64,000 nucleotides of DNA from Thermogutta terrifontis (GTDB lineage Bacteria > Planctomycetota > Planctomycetia > Pirellulales > Thermoguttaceae), in assembly GCF_002277955.1 (NCBI RefSeq), contig NZ_CP018477.1, forward strand, positions 3,183,206 to 3,247,205, read 5' to 3'. The translations under genes were made by a program, and so were the position numbers. The notes beneath the pieces are model-generated. The model ran no database searches. It saw only the letters and a program-made list of their open reading frames with translations, and was not told the origin of the DNA. This document shows positions 36,732-45,342 of the stretch, one piece after another (within the stretch, counting starts at the first letter, position 1; each line of letters opens with the position of its first letter).

Positions 36732-36809
36732 GGGGCACGCTCGTTGTGCCCGGTGAAAGAGGATGGATCATCGGACGTTAAATCGCGGACGTGACAAGTA
36801 CGTCCCTCC
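36732..36809. repeat. Paired hairpin repeat, copy B
   Basis: The first stem-loop (36733-36751) matches the one at 572-590, and the second (36787-36805) matches the one at 544-562. Each matches 20 of 23 positions. In the second, one stem pair has changed from C-G to G-C on both sides, a compensatory change that keeps the stem. This supports a real structured repeat. Confidence 0.6.
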
Positions 36810-36815
36810 GAGATT

Positions 36816-36843
36816 GTAGGGGCCATTCATGAATGGCCCCTAC
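36816..36843. repeat. Perfect 28-base palindrome
   Basis: The half-site GTAGGGGCCATTCA is followed by its exact reverse complement with no spacer. It lies 6 bases after paired hairpin repeat copy B. It could be a protein-binding site, a cruciform or a small mobile remnant; no other copy was seen in this window. Confidence 0.7.
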
Positions 36844-37019
36844 CAGTGGACTGGTTGTCGTGGTCGCGGCAAAACACCGCAAACCACCGTGGCTCGAGTG
36901 GAGCCAGGCCCTCCAGTCCCTCGCATGGTGCGAATGCAACCGGAACGTTCGCTTAGCGTGGAACTCACACCTATTGAAGGGACGCCTTTCACGGAGTCCC
37001 GCCAGACACCCGGGAGGGA

Positions 37020-39131
37020 CTATTCTTTTTCGTAATGTTCCACCAGCGGCCAGTATTTGGCGAAGTCGAAGTCGGGGCTGTTATCCAGATCGTGGCAGTT
37101 CCGACAGTTATGCACCTCGGAGTTTTCAGCCTCCTCTTTGGTCACAATCATCGCCTGGGCGGCCCTTCTTTGTCGCTCGATGTCACTTCCCATTTCGGCC
37201 GCTACGTGCTCCCCGCCTGGTCCGTGACAGGACTCGCATCCAACGTCGATGAGTTGGGGTGTCTCCCTCTCAGAAAGGAATCCGGAGATGTAGGGGAAAT
37301 ACCGGGTGGGGTGCCAGCCTGTCACGTGGCAACTGATACACTCGGGATCGAACGTTCTCGGCGGATCCAGGTTTTTCAGCGTGTCCCAGGCCTTTGCGTG
37401 GCCCGACTTCTTCCAGATCAGGTATGACTTCTCGTGGCAGTTGGCGCATTTTTCCGAGCCGACATAATCTCCCTGGATTTCGCGTCGGGGATGGGGAACA
37501 GGACGGATTTCCAGACCGGCTAGCCCAAGGGTTTCTAACTGATTCTGGTAGGTCACCATCATCTGCTTCATCTCAGGAGAATCGGGATACCGTGAATCCA
37601 GAATGACCCGCTGGTAAGCGACAGGCTGATCGGGATTGTCATAAAATCCTAGAACAGCCGCGGCCATCCCTTTTTCCCCCACGCGGACCAGGAGTGTTTT
37701 GGTATCGGGCACGAAGCGGGGAGAACCGGGAGGTTCCGCGGGACCATCGGTGGTTGCCAGGACGTTAAATTCCGGGAACTTTTTGACCAGGGTAAACGCC
37801 TCTTCGTCGGCAGCGTCGGCCAGCAGAACCAGGATGTCTGCCTGAGATTTAAGCTGCGGGACAATCTTGGCCAGCGCTTCCTCGGGGTCCATAAAGGCGA
37901 GATCAGGATTCCGAATCTCCTGCTGATAGCTTTTGCCGAGGACGGCGGTTATCCCCACGCGCTTGCCGCCGGCTTCCACAACCCGATAACGAGACATCCA
38001 CTGATCTGCTGAGAAATCGAACAAGGCCACATTCGCCGAAACGAATTCACTTTGTTGCTGACCGACGGGCGCGACCACCGAGAGGAGAAGCGGGGCGGGT
38101 AGCCGCAAGTCGTTGTGTCCCAAATTAATCGCTTCGTAACCGATCACCCGCAGGGCATCCACGGTGACCTGAAACTTGACCTCTGTCTGCTTACCAAATC
38201 CCTTGATAAGTCCCCCGACATCCATCACCACCAGCGGCCAACCTTGCTCACGAAGCTGCCGGATCATCGTGTGTCGCCGACTCAACCCGCCCTTCATACG
38301 TTCCTTGCCGGCGCACCCGCAGGGCTCAAAGTAGCCGTCCTGACGCCCCGTAAAGACCAGTGCGACCTGGGGTTTCGTCCAGCCCACAAAGAATTGACCA
38401 TTTTCCTTGATGGGGTCAAATGGCGGACGCTCCAGACGACGTTTGAACCCCGATGAAGAGCCGGCCGGGGTCTGCGACTGGGCAGCGGGTATCACCGCGG
38501 CAGGCTGCAATGGTGGCGGCGATGACGCGGAGGAGGTCTCAATGGGTGAACTGGGCAACTGGCCTTTTGGACGACCGCCGCCCCGTAGCGGATTAGGAAG
38601 GGCTTCCCCGGGTGCAGCCTCTGAGACGACCGCCTTGGGAAGCCCTCGCTCAGCTTGTTTCGGCAGTTCGCCCTGCACGTTCATAGTCGGTACAGCGGGG
38701 ACAAAAGTTGCCGGAGGTGGCGCTGCCTGAGAAGCAGGGGCCTCCGACCTCTCACCGGCTTGGGCGACGGCGTGTGCGGGCTGTTCATCGGGGATGATCC
38801 AACCCGAAGGAACCGCCGACGGCGCTCCGGCAGAGAGTGTTTCCGGTTGCTTCACCCAACTTGCCGCCGAGGAAGACGCGGGAGACTCACTCCGCGGAGC
38901 AGGCGTCGGAGGAACTGCCGCTTTCCCTGGAACCGCCGCAGTTCCGGCTACCGCCGATGGTGACTCTTCCGGGGGCGGTGTTGCCAGGCCGGAAGCCGCC
39001 GACTTCCGGGGGATGGGCTGGGGAGGTGGGGAACGCTCGCAGCCCAGCTCAATCGCCGCCACCATTCCGGCAAAAAAAGAAATGGTGCAAACCGTGACGG
39101 CCGCCGTGCCGCGATAACCACTCCGTGACAT
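37020..39131 (-). CDS. 5'-nucleotidase-like / tetraheme cytochrome c554-like fusion protein
   Basis: 703 residues from the ATG at 39131, chosen for AAGGAG 9 bases upstream. An N-terminal membrane segment precedes a long Pro/Ala/Ser-rich region (about 35-260). About 265-540 resembles a metallophosphatase/5'-nucleotidase-type domain, with VALVFTGRQDGYFEPCGC, MKGGLSRRHTMIRQL and INLGHNDLRLP. The C-terminus has four heme-binding CxxCH motifs (about 562, 598, 632 and 676) in a cytochrome c554-like arrangement, with extra His residues that could be axial ligands. A periplasmic electron-transfer role is likely for the C-terminus; the function of the fusion is unknown. It starts 44 bases after the DUF1573 gene and is probably co-transcribed with it. 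Confidence 0.82.
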   Translation of the reverse strand: MSRSGYRGTAAVTVCTISFFAGMVAAIELGCERSPPPQPIPRKSAASGLATPPPEESPSAVAGTAAVPGKAAVPPTPAPRSESPASSSAASWVKQPETLSAGAPSAVPSGWIIPDEQPAHAVAQAGERSEAPASQAAPPPATFVPAVPTMNVQGELPKQAERGLPKAVVSEAAPGEALPNPLRGGGRPKGQLPSSPIETSSASSPPPLQPAAVIPAAQSQTPAGSSSGFKRRLERPPFDPIKENGQFFVGWTKPQVALVFTGRQDGYFEPCGCAGKERMKGGLSRRHTMIRQLREQGWPLVVMDVGGLIKGFGKQTEVKFQVTVDALRVIGYEAINLGHNDLRLPAPLLLSVVAPVGQQQSEFVSANVALFDFSADQWMSRYRVVEAGGKRVGITAVLGKSYQQEIRNPDLAFMDPEEALAKIVPQLKSQADILVLLADAADEEAFTLVKKFPEFNVLATTDGPAEPPGSPRFVPDTKTLLVRVGEKGMAAAVLGFYDNPDQPVAYQRVILDSRYPDSPEMKQMMVTYQNQLETLGLAGLEIRPVPHPRREIQGDYVGSEKCANCHEKSYLIWKKSGHAKAWDTLKNLDPPRTFDPECISCHVTGWHPTRYFPYISGFLSERETPQLIDVGCESCHGPGGEHVAAEMGSDIERQRRAAQAMIVTKEEAENSEVHNCRNCHDLDNSPDFDFAKYWPLVEHYEKE

Positions 39132-39175
39132 TTCAGGTCTCCTTCTTTTTCTCCGGTGAAGGAAGTGTGTCACAT

Positions 39176-40390
39176 TCACTCGATGGCGAAGCGGACAAGG
39201 ATCTTGACCTCGGGGGCGTCAGGATGATTCGTTTTAATGATGACTCGCCCCAGGTTCGGCTCATCCAGGCCAAAATAGTTGGCGGGCCCTGCTCCCGGTG
39301 GAATTCTGATCACAATGGGCACCAGCATCGTTACATCCTTGTGCACAATCCGATCGGCCTCGACGGTAACTTCCAGGAATTCTGGAACACTTTTTTCGAC
39401 ATGGAATTCCAACTTTTCGTCGGGCAGGGCGGCCAACCGCAGCATCACCCGGCGTTCTGCCCCGGTCTGGCGGTTCACACGCCCAATGTGGAGGATCCCC
39501 CGCGAGGAATCCCACCCCGCCCCCACGATGTTCACGTCACTTTCCACTCGCCCCTGAACGGGGATCTCCAGCTCGGGAGAATCTTTCTGATCGGTATGCA
39601 GGCGGATTTTCTGCTGAAACGGTCCAAGAGGCAAGCCTGGTTTGAGCCGAACGAGCAGCCGATACCCAGCCTTGGCCCCCGGCTCGACGGTTAGTTCTCC
39701 CTCCGAAAGAGGGGATAGCTCCAGGCTGAAAAAGTTCGCCGTTTCGTCCTGGAATGCCAACTCCGGCTGGCTAATTTTTACAGGCTGCTGGCGAAAGATG
39801 TAAATCTTGGCTTCCCCAACAGCCGGCTGCATTCGCACCACGCGAGTAAAAACGATCTCCGCGGGCACCACCCTTATGGAGCGGACAACATCCGCCTTGA
39901 CGGTGAGTTTCACCTGGGGTCTTCGCAGGTCGTTCGTGTACAGCGTGGCATGCTGGGTGACCGGCCCGACGTAGTCCTTCCCGTTAAACTCGAGTGCGAT
40001 TTTTATGGACTGGCCCGGGCCTAGTTCGGCCTCTTCAAAATTGAGCACGGTGCAGCGGCAGGAGCTATCCCCTTTGGTCAGCCGGAGCGGTGCGGAGCCC
40101 ACATTGCGAATCTCGAATTCATGCCGAACGACCGAGTTAGATTCGATCCTGCCAAAATCGTAGGTGTCTTCCGGCACTTCGACCCTGGGCTCTGCAACTC
40201 CCGAAACCTCCTGTTCGAATTTCGCACCCGCTTGGACATTAGCCGATGCCGCAGGCTGGGCTTCCGCCAAAACAGGATAGCCGGGCCATGGCCGATACTC
40301 CACGCTGGCCCAGCCCAGCGCCAAGCCCACGACTACCCCTGCGACCGCCGCCACCAGAACGACCAGCCCCACGAGTTTTAACCGTCGCAT
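39176..40390 (-). CDS. DUF1573-domain exported protein
   Basis: 404 residues with an N-terminal membrane anchor (about 6-30). About 72-175 is a DUF1573 domain: YDFGRIESNSVVRHEFEIRN, LRLTKGDSSCRCT with the typical Cys pair, LGPGQSIKIALEF and TQHATLYTNDLRRPQVKL. Beta-sandwich repeats of similar look follow to the end. DUF1573 proteins are periplasmic and of unknown function, and are frequent in Bacteroidetes and planctomycetes. A GGAGG Shine-Dalgarno lies 6 bases before the start. It is the first gene of a two-gene unit with the multiheme protein, which suggests a joint periplasmic role. Confidence 0.85.
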   Translation of the reverse strand: MRRLKLVGLVVLVAAVAGVVVGLALGWASVEYRPWPGYPVLAEAQPAASANVQAGAKFEQEVSGVAEPRVEVPEDTYDFGRIESNSVVRHEFEIRNVGSAPLRLTKGDSSCRCTVLNFEEAELGPGQSIKIALEFNGKDYVGPVTQHATLYTNDLRRPQVKLTVKADVVRSIRVVPAEIVFTRVVRMQPAVGEAKIYIFRQQPVKISQPELAFQDETANFFSLELSPLSEGELTVEPGAKAGYRLLVRLKPGLPLGPFQQKIRLHTDQKDSPELEIPVQGRVESDVNIVGAGWDSSRGILHIGRVNRQTGAERRVMLRLAALPDEKLEFHVEKSVPEFLEVTVEADRIVHKDVTMLVPIVIRIPPGAGPANYFGLDEPNLGRVIIKTNHPDAPEVKILVRFAIE

Positions 40391-40775
40391 GGTGTTCCTC
40401 CGGTCATTGTTCGGTGTTATCTTTCAGATACAAAAGATTCTCACCTGTTCGCCCACCCCGCTGTTGTGCCTTTCAGCACCGTCCTGCGGAATGAGCGGGA
40501 TTGTTACCACACGGGCGTCCGCCGCCGGAATTCCTATCATTTAGCATGGCCGGAACAAGTTGCCGCGCCACCCGGCGTCTTTCTCGTATTCTACATACGG
40601 ATGCCATCCCGGTTGGTTTTTTGGCACGGCAATAGTTCAGATAAGAAGTGGCAAATAAACCTCGACGGCGTCGCCTCGGGTGGCCCCAGAGGCCCGGGCC
40701 AGCCGTTGTCATGGCCAAATTCCCTGTGACAGGCATGAACGGAGCGTGGGCTTTCGCCACTGGGCTTGACGCGGA
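40391..40775. other. Intergenic stretch without a recognisable gene
   Basis: 385 bases upstream of the DUF1573 gene (minus) and downstream of the PH-like gene (minus). It should hold the promoter of the DUF1573/cytochrome unit. Overlapping frames are unconvincing. Confidence 0.5.
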
Positions 40776-41273
40776 TTATTCTGAATCTCCCGCCTCGTCG
40801 ACCACGTCGAAGGTGGGCTCCGCGGTTTTCCGGGACGAGATCTGCTCCTGAAGGAACGCGAGGAAACCATCGGGATCGTCCGTCCCGAGGTTGTATACTT
40901 TTTTCCCGCAAAAAACTCTTACGCAATCGAAACCCCAAACGTTATACGTCCATCCCCAGCCGAGGCGATAATGAATGCCCCAACCGTCCAGTAATGTGGT
41001 GCGGCCTTTTTCCACCCGCGTGATTGCTTTATACGGAATGCGCTTCCGCAGAAGGGGAATCGGCCCAAACTGGACCACCAGGGCATCTCCCCCGTCGTAG
41101 ATGGTCAGCGAGGTAAAACAGAGGGTGATGCCCCCAACAATCCCGGCGACCAGAAAATACGTCCACCAGGGGATTGGCTTGCCTGGAAGAAAAAAATCCA
41201 AAATGAGCAAATAGAGCACAATCCCAGGCACGAGAAGGTACCATCGACCGTATTGCGTGTTGCGATAGCGCAT
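40776..41273 (-). CDS. Small membrane protein with a PH-like domain
   Basis: 165 residues. Two hydrophobic segments (about 12-28 and 36-58) are followed by a beta-rich domain with FTSLTIYDGGDALVVQFGPIPLLRKRIPYKAITRVEKGRT. This is the pattern of bacterial PH-like (DUF304/YdbT-type) domains that follow membrane hairpins. The C-terminal part (DPDGFLAFLQEQISSR) completes the domain. Function unknown; a membrane-associated scaffold or binding role is typical of the fold. It is a single gene with convergent or unrelated neighbours. Confidence 0.65.
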   Translation of the reverse strand: MRYRNTQYGRWYLLVPGIVLYLLILDFFLPGKPIPWWTYFLVAGIVGGITLCFTSLTIYDGGDALVVQFGPIPLLRKRIPYKAITRVEKGRTTLLDGWGIHYRLGWGWTYNVWGFDCVRVFCGKKVYNLGTDDPDGFLAFLQEQISSRKTAEPTFDVVDEAGDSE

Positions 41274-41595
41274 TGCTGAAAGCTGCGTTAGTTTCGGATC
41301 TTGTCTGGTTTGAGAACATTCCGCCCGCGTGGCACACGCAAGCTACAGAGCGGCCAAGAGGCGGATCGCACGTCACCCCCGGTTGTGAGCGTGGAGACAG
41401 CCTGGACAAATTGCGAGACCATTATCGCGCGAACCGACTGTCGGTCATAGGTGGCTCTGTCCGCAATCAGTCGCGGAAGGCCTCCTGGGTCACAACCTAC
41501 GGCGGACCGATTAAACTGGATATCTTGCCCATCGCGCAAGCCGCGTGGGAAGACATTTCATCCACCCGCTGGCATACCTCCTTCTTTTTGAGCGC
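41274..41595. other. Divergent intergenic region
   Basis: 322 bases between the PH-like gene (minus) and the MATE gene (plus), expected to carry both promoters. No repeat, RNA gene or clear motif seen. The upstream in-frame GTG at 41545 could extend the MATE protein. Confidence 0.45.
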
Positions 41596-42999
41596 ATGGC
41601 TGCTCCTGTCAACGATTGGATTGATGAACCGGGCGTCTATCGGCCGTTGTTGCGGCTTTCCTGGCCGGTGCTCTTGGAGCAGGGGCTGGCCCTGCTTGTA
41701 GGCTTTTCGGACACGATCCTGACAGGGCACTATCTCAGCGAATCCCATCTGGCGGCCGTCAATCTGATGGCCTACCTCCTGTGGCTGCTCTATGGACTTT
41801 TCAGCGTGGTCGCGATTGGGGCCTCTGCGCTGGTGGCCCGGTATGTGGGAGCTCGTCGGATCATGATGGCGGAGCGGTTCATGCACCAGGCCCTGTTGGT
41901 AGGTTTCCTGGTGGCCGTGCCGTCGGCAATCCTGGCAGCCGTGCTGGGGCCGAAGATCATCGCGTTTCTCCAGCTCCAAGGAACCTCGGCAAAGGCAGCT
42001 CAAAGTTACTGGGAAATCGTCATCCCGGCCATGCCGTTCGTGATGCTCAGTGCGGTGGGGATCGCTTGTTTACGCGGAGCCGGGGCGATGGTTCAGGGGC
42101 TCATCATCATGACCATTGTCAACATTGTGAACATCGCGGTGAGCTGGGCCTTCTGCCTCGGTTTTGGACCCTGTCCCCGCTGGGGCTGGGAAGGCATCGC
42201 TTTTGGGACGGCATGCGGCTACTGTGTGGGAGGTGTGGTGACGCTGCTCATTCTCGTAAGGGGACTGGCCGGACTGCGGCTTCGCTGGAGGATGTTTCGT
42301 TATCAGGGCAAGCTGGTTTATCGGCTGCTTCGGGTAGGTATCCCGGGAGGGCTGGAAACCCTGTCAATGATTCTCTGCCAGTTATGGTTTGTGGCCATTG
42401 TCAACGCGCTGGGAGACAAGGCGGCCGCCGCGCACGGAGTCGCCCTTCGCATTGAATCGCTGGCCTTTCTCCCCGGTGCTGCCTTCCAGGTGGCGGCGGC
42501 CACCATGACCGGCCAGTATCTGGGCGCACGCCAGCCTCATAAGGCCACCCGAGGCGTTATCGCCGCATGCGTTCTGGCGGGTTTGGTGATGGGCACGGGA
42601 GCCATTCTTTTCTATACGTTTCCCCTCCAGCTTGCCAGCCTCATGGTGGGCGACCACCAGCGCGATATCGCTCACCTAGCGGCGCCGCTGCTCCGCACAA
42701 TCGCAGTGGGCATTCCTCCCCTGGTTTTCGTCACGATATTTTCGGGTGCTTTACGCGGTGCCGGTGACACCCGCTGGCCGCTGTTATTCAGCCTGATCGG
42801 ATTGCTGGGGGTAAGAATTCCCGGTGCGTACTGGCTGACGCTGCCGGGGGTGGTGTTGCCCGGCGTCGCCCTCCCCGTGCCGGGATGGGGACTGGGTGTT
42901 CTTGGGGCGTGGTACGCCATGGTGGCGGATCTCTATCTCCGTGCCTGCCTGACAACCTGGCGATTTGTCCACGGAGGGTGGAAAACCATCCGCGTGTAG
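41596..42999 (+). CDS. MATE-family efflux transporter
   Basis: 467 residues from the ATG at 41596; a GTG at 41545 would add 17 residues. Twelve membrane segments in two homologous halves. Typical features are PLLRLSWPVLLEQGLALLVG, a FSDTILTGHYLS segment and, in the second half, GIPGGLETLSMIL and LGDKAAAAHGVALRIESLAF. It exports drugs or toxic cations using an H+ or Na+ gradient, or flips small metabolites; substrate unknown. The hppA product in this window could supply such an ion gradient, but no specific link is shown. Confidence 0.93.
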   Translation: MAAPVNDWIDEPGVYRPLLRLSWPVLLEQGLALLVGFSDTILTGHYLSESHLAAVNLMAYLLWLLYGLFSVVAIGASALVARYVGARRIMMAERFMHQALLVGFLVAVPSAILAAVLGPKIIAFLQLQGTSAKAAQSYWEIVIPAMPFVMLSAVGIACLRGAGAMVQGLIIMTIVNIVNIAVSWAFCLGFGPCPRWGWEGIAFGTACGYCVGGVVTLLILVRGLAGLRLRWRMFRYQGKLVYRLLRVGIPGGLETLSMILCQLWFVAIVNALGDKAAAAHGVALRIESLAFLPGAAFQVAAATMTGQYLGARQPHKATRGVIAACVLAGLVMGTGAILFYTFPLQLASLMVGDHQRDIAHLAAPLLRTIAVGIPPLVFVTIFSGALRGAGDTRWPLLFSLIGLLGVRIPGAYWLTLPGVVLPGVALPVPGWGLGVLGAWYAMVADLYLRACLTTWRFVHGGWKTIRV

Positions 43000-43163
43000 A
43001 GCTGGCCGAGTTTATTAAGACCAGCGTGTCAGCTACACTAAACACGGTGTTCTATCCGTTAACGCCCAATTAAGAATCGTCTCAGCCCAGCGTCGCCAGC
43101 TTGGGGTTGCTAAACCGCACCGGCGATCTGGTTGTCATCAGCTAACGATCGGGGAGGAGTGTC

Positions 43164-45167
43164 ATGAAGATGTGTTCCCACGCACTGCGGTTAGGAAGGA
43201 ATGTTTCTCGCGCTTCGCTACCGGGCTGTCTCCTGCAAGGGCGACCATGGCAAATGCCAATCGTACTTGGCGTTTTATGGACGATGTACCTCGGAGGACT
43301 GTCCCCGGGCGAGGTTCTGGCGGAGACAAAATCCAGTCCATGGCCGCCTCGGCCCAATATCGTCTATATCGTGTCCGACGAACTGGGCTACTACGAGCTT
43401 TCCTACATGGGTCACCCCCACTTCCAGACGCCCAATATCGACCGACTGGCGGCGGAAGGGATACGCTTCACCCAGGCGCTGGCAGGAAGTTCCCTGTGCG
43501 CGCCTACCCGATGCTGCCTCATGACGGGAAAGCACTCGGGACACACCTCCGTCCGTACCAACGGCGGCGGAACGCCCTTGCGAGCGGATGAACCCACCAT
43601 CGCTTCGGTGCTCAAGCAGGTGGGCTACGCCACCGGTGGGTTCGGTAAATGGGGGTGCGGGGGCCGGGGCTCTACCGGCGTACCGGAGCGCCATGGCTTC
43701 GACATTTTTTTCGGTTACTACGATCAAGTCCACGCCCATTCGTACTATCCGCCCTATCTCATCCGAAACAGTGTAGAGGTCCCTTTGCCAGGCAACCACG
43801 GCCTGAGCAACGGCACCACCTATTCGCATTACCTTATTGTGGAAGAAGCCAAAAAGTTTATTCGCGAGAATAAAGATCATCCTTTCTTCTGTTATTTGCC
43901 CGTCACGCCACCCCATGGGATTCATGACATCCCGGAAACTGACCCTGCCTGGGCCCTGTACAAAGACAAGCCGTGGCCGCTCGACGCCCGCAAGTACGCA
44001 GCGATGGTGAACATGGTAGATCGCCACGTGGGAGAAATTCGGGATCTGCTGCGGGAATTGGGGCTGGAGGAGAAGACGATCATCTTTTTCAGCGGCGACA
44101 ACGGCGGCCATGAGTACTTCCGCGATGCCGATCATCCTCGGGGATTTCACGCGCCCAACGTGGATCCGCGAACAGGCCAGCAATTTCGCGGTGGCAAGGG
44201 CAACCTTTATGAGGGCGGCCTGCGAGTGCCGATGATCGTGTGCTGGCCAGGCCAGATCAAACCGGGTCGGGTGAGCGACCTGCTCTGGTACTTCCCGGAT
44301 GTCCTGCCAACCCTCGCTGAACTGGCGGGTGCAACACCACCAGCCGACATCGATGGCATCTCCATCGTCCCTGAACTTCTGGGCGAAGACGTGGTCGGTC
44401 GAAAACAGCCACAGCACGATTTTCTCTACTGGGAGCTTGGCGGCCAGATTGCTGTCCGTAAGAAGAATTGGAAAGCCATTCGTCCGGGAATGGGCAAACC
44501 CTGGGAGCTGTATGACCTTGCCCGGGACATCGGCGAAACACAAAACCTCGCAGCGGACCATCCCGAGATTCTGAAGGAGCTTATCGCACTGGCGGAAAAG
44601 GCACACGAGCCCGCGGTGGAGGGCGACTTCTTTGCTCCTGAACTCAATGAAAAAGACCGTCGGGCCAAATTTGGCGATGAGGTACCCCCGGAACAGGTGA
44701 ATGTCACCATGGTGAACCGGTTGCCGCAGGACGGCATGATCCCGCGGAAGTTTTACACCATTCTTTCCTGCAGCAGCGAATCGAAGGGCAACGACCGCCT
44801 GGCAAGGTACGCTATCGATGGTAATCCCCGAACCTGGTGGCACACGCAATTTCAGCCGGATTTGAAGCGACCGCCTCACGAGCTCGTCATTGACCTTGGC
44901 AAAGAGTTCACGGTCAGCGGAATCCGCTACCTGGCGCGCCAGGACCACACCTGGAATGGAACTTTCAAGGAGTGCGAAATAGCGGTCAGTAAAACTCCTG
45001 ACTTTTCCGAAGCAACGACGACGCGCGTTGAATTCAGCAAGACCAAAGAGGCCCAGGAGCGGAACATTCCGCCCACCCGTGGACGGTACGTGCGGATCCG
45101 TATCCTTTCAGAGATCAACGGCGGCCCGTGGGCATCCGCTGCCGAAATCGGCATTGTCGGTGAGTGA
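43164..45167 (+). CDS. Exported sulfatase with C-terminal discoidin-like domain
   Basis: 667 residues, with GGAGG 6 bases before the ATG and a leader (about 29-54) ending VLAE. A type I sulfatase that removes sulfate from carbohydrates or other esters in the periplasm or outside. Cys112 in LCAPTRCCLMTGK (C-x-P-x-R) is the residue converted to formylglycine. Metal ligands are in IVSDELGY, where the usual second Asp is Glu73, and in FFSGDNGGHEY. About 535-667 resembles an F5/8 C (discoidin) sugar-binding domain: ARYAIDGNPRTWWHT, ELVIDLGKEFTVSGIRYL and GRYVRIRIL. Its maturase would have to be elsewhere, since the FGE-fold protein in this window lacks the needed cysteines. Sulfated polysaccharide is the probable target (inference). 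Confidence 0.93.
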   Translation: MKMCSHALRLGRNVSRASLPGCLLQGRPWQMPIVLGVLWTMYLGGLSPGEVLAETKSSPWPPRPNIVYIVSDELGYYELSYMGHPHFQTPNIDRLAAEGIRFTQALAGSSLCAPTRCCLMTGKHSGHTSVRTNGGGTPLRADEPTIASVLKQVGYATGGFGKWGCGGRGSTGVPERHGFDIFFGYYDQVHAHSYYPPYLIRNSVEVPLPGNHGLSNGTTYSHYLIVEEAKKFIRENKDHPFFCYLPVTPPHGIHDIPETDPAWALYKDKPWPLDARKYAAMVNMVDRHVGEIRDLLRELGLEEKTIIFFSGDNGGHEYFRDADHPRGFHAPNVDPRTGQQFRGGKGNLYEGGLRVPMIVCWPGQIKPGRVSDLLWYFPDVLPTLAELAGATPPADIDGISIVPELLGEDVVGRKQPQHDFLYWELGGQIAVRKKNWKAIRPGMGKPWELYDLARDIGETQNLAADHPEILKELIALAEKAHEPAVEGDFFAPELNEKDRRAKFGDEVPPEQVNVTMVNRLPQDGMIPRKFYTILSCSSESKGNDRLARYAIDGNPRTWWHTQFQPDLKRPPHELVIDLGKEFTVSGIRYLARQDHTWNGTFKECEIAVSKTPDFSEATTTRVEFSKTKEAQERNIPPTRGRYVRIRILSEINGGPWASAAEIGIVGE

Positions 45168-45342
45168 TACAGGCTCGAAGGCGACATTTTCCGTTGCATC
45201 GCTCGAGCATGCTGGCCTCCCGGGGGCCCGGTGGGCTATCTTTATACATGAGGTCCATCGTCGCGTGTGACAATTGGCCGGGCATTTCCCGCCGGGGCGG
45301 AGAGCATACCTCCCGCCGGTAAGCCAGTTTCGCGGAAGAATC

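Larger units (their letters stand above)
36512..37019. other. Intergenic stretch rich in inverted repeats
   Basis: 508 bases without a supportable gene. It contains a second copy of the paired hairpins seen at 544-593 (36732-36809, order reversed) and a perfect 28-base palindrome (36816-36843). The ThuA-like gene promoter should lie in its left part. Confidence 0.6.

Noticed and set aside
43275-44948. 557-codon minus-strand open frame
   Set aside because: It is antisense to the sulfatase across its conserved motifs. The opposite strand explains the long open frame, and the translation has no domain or signal.
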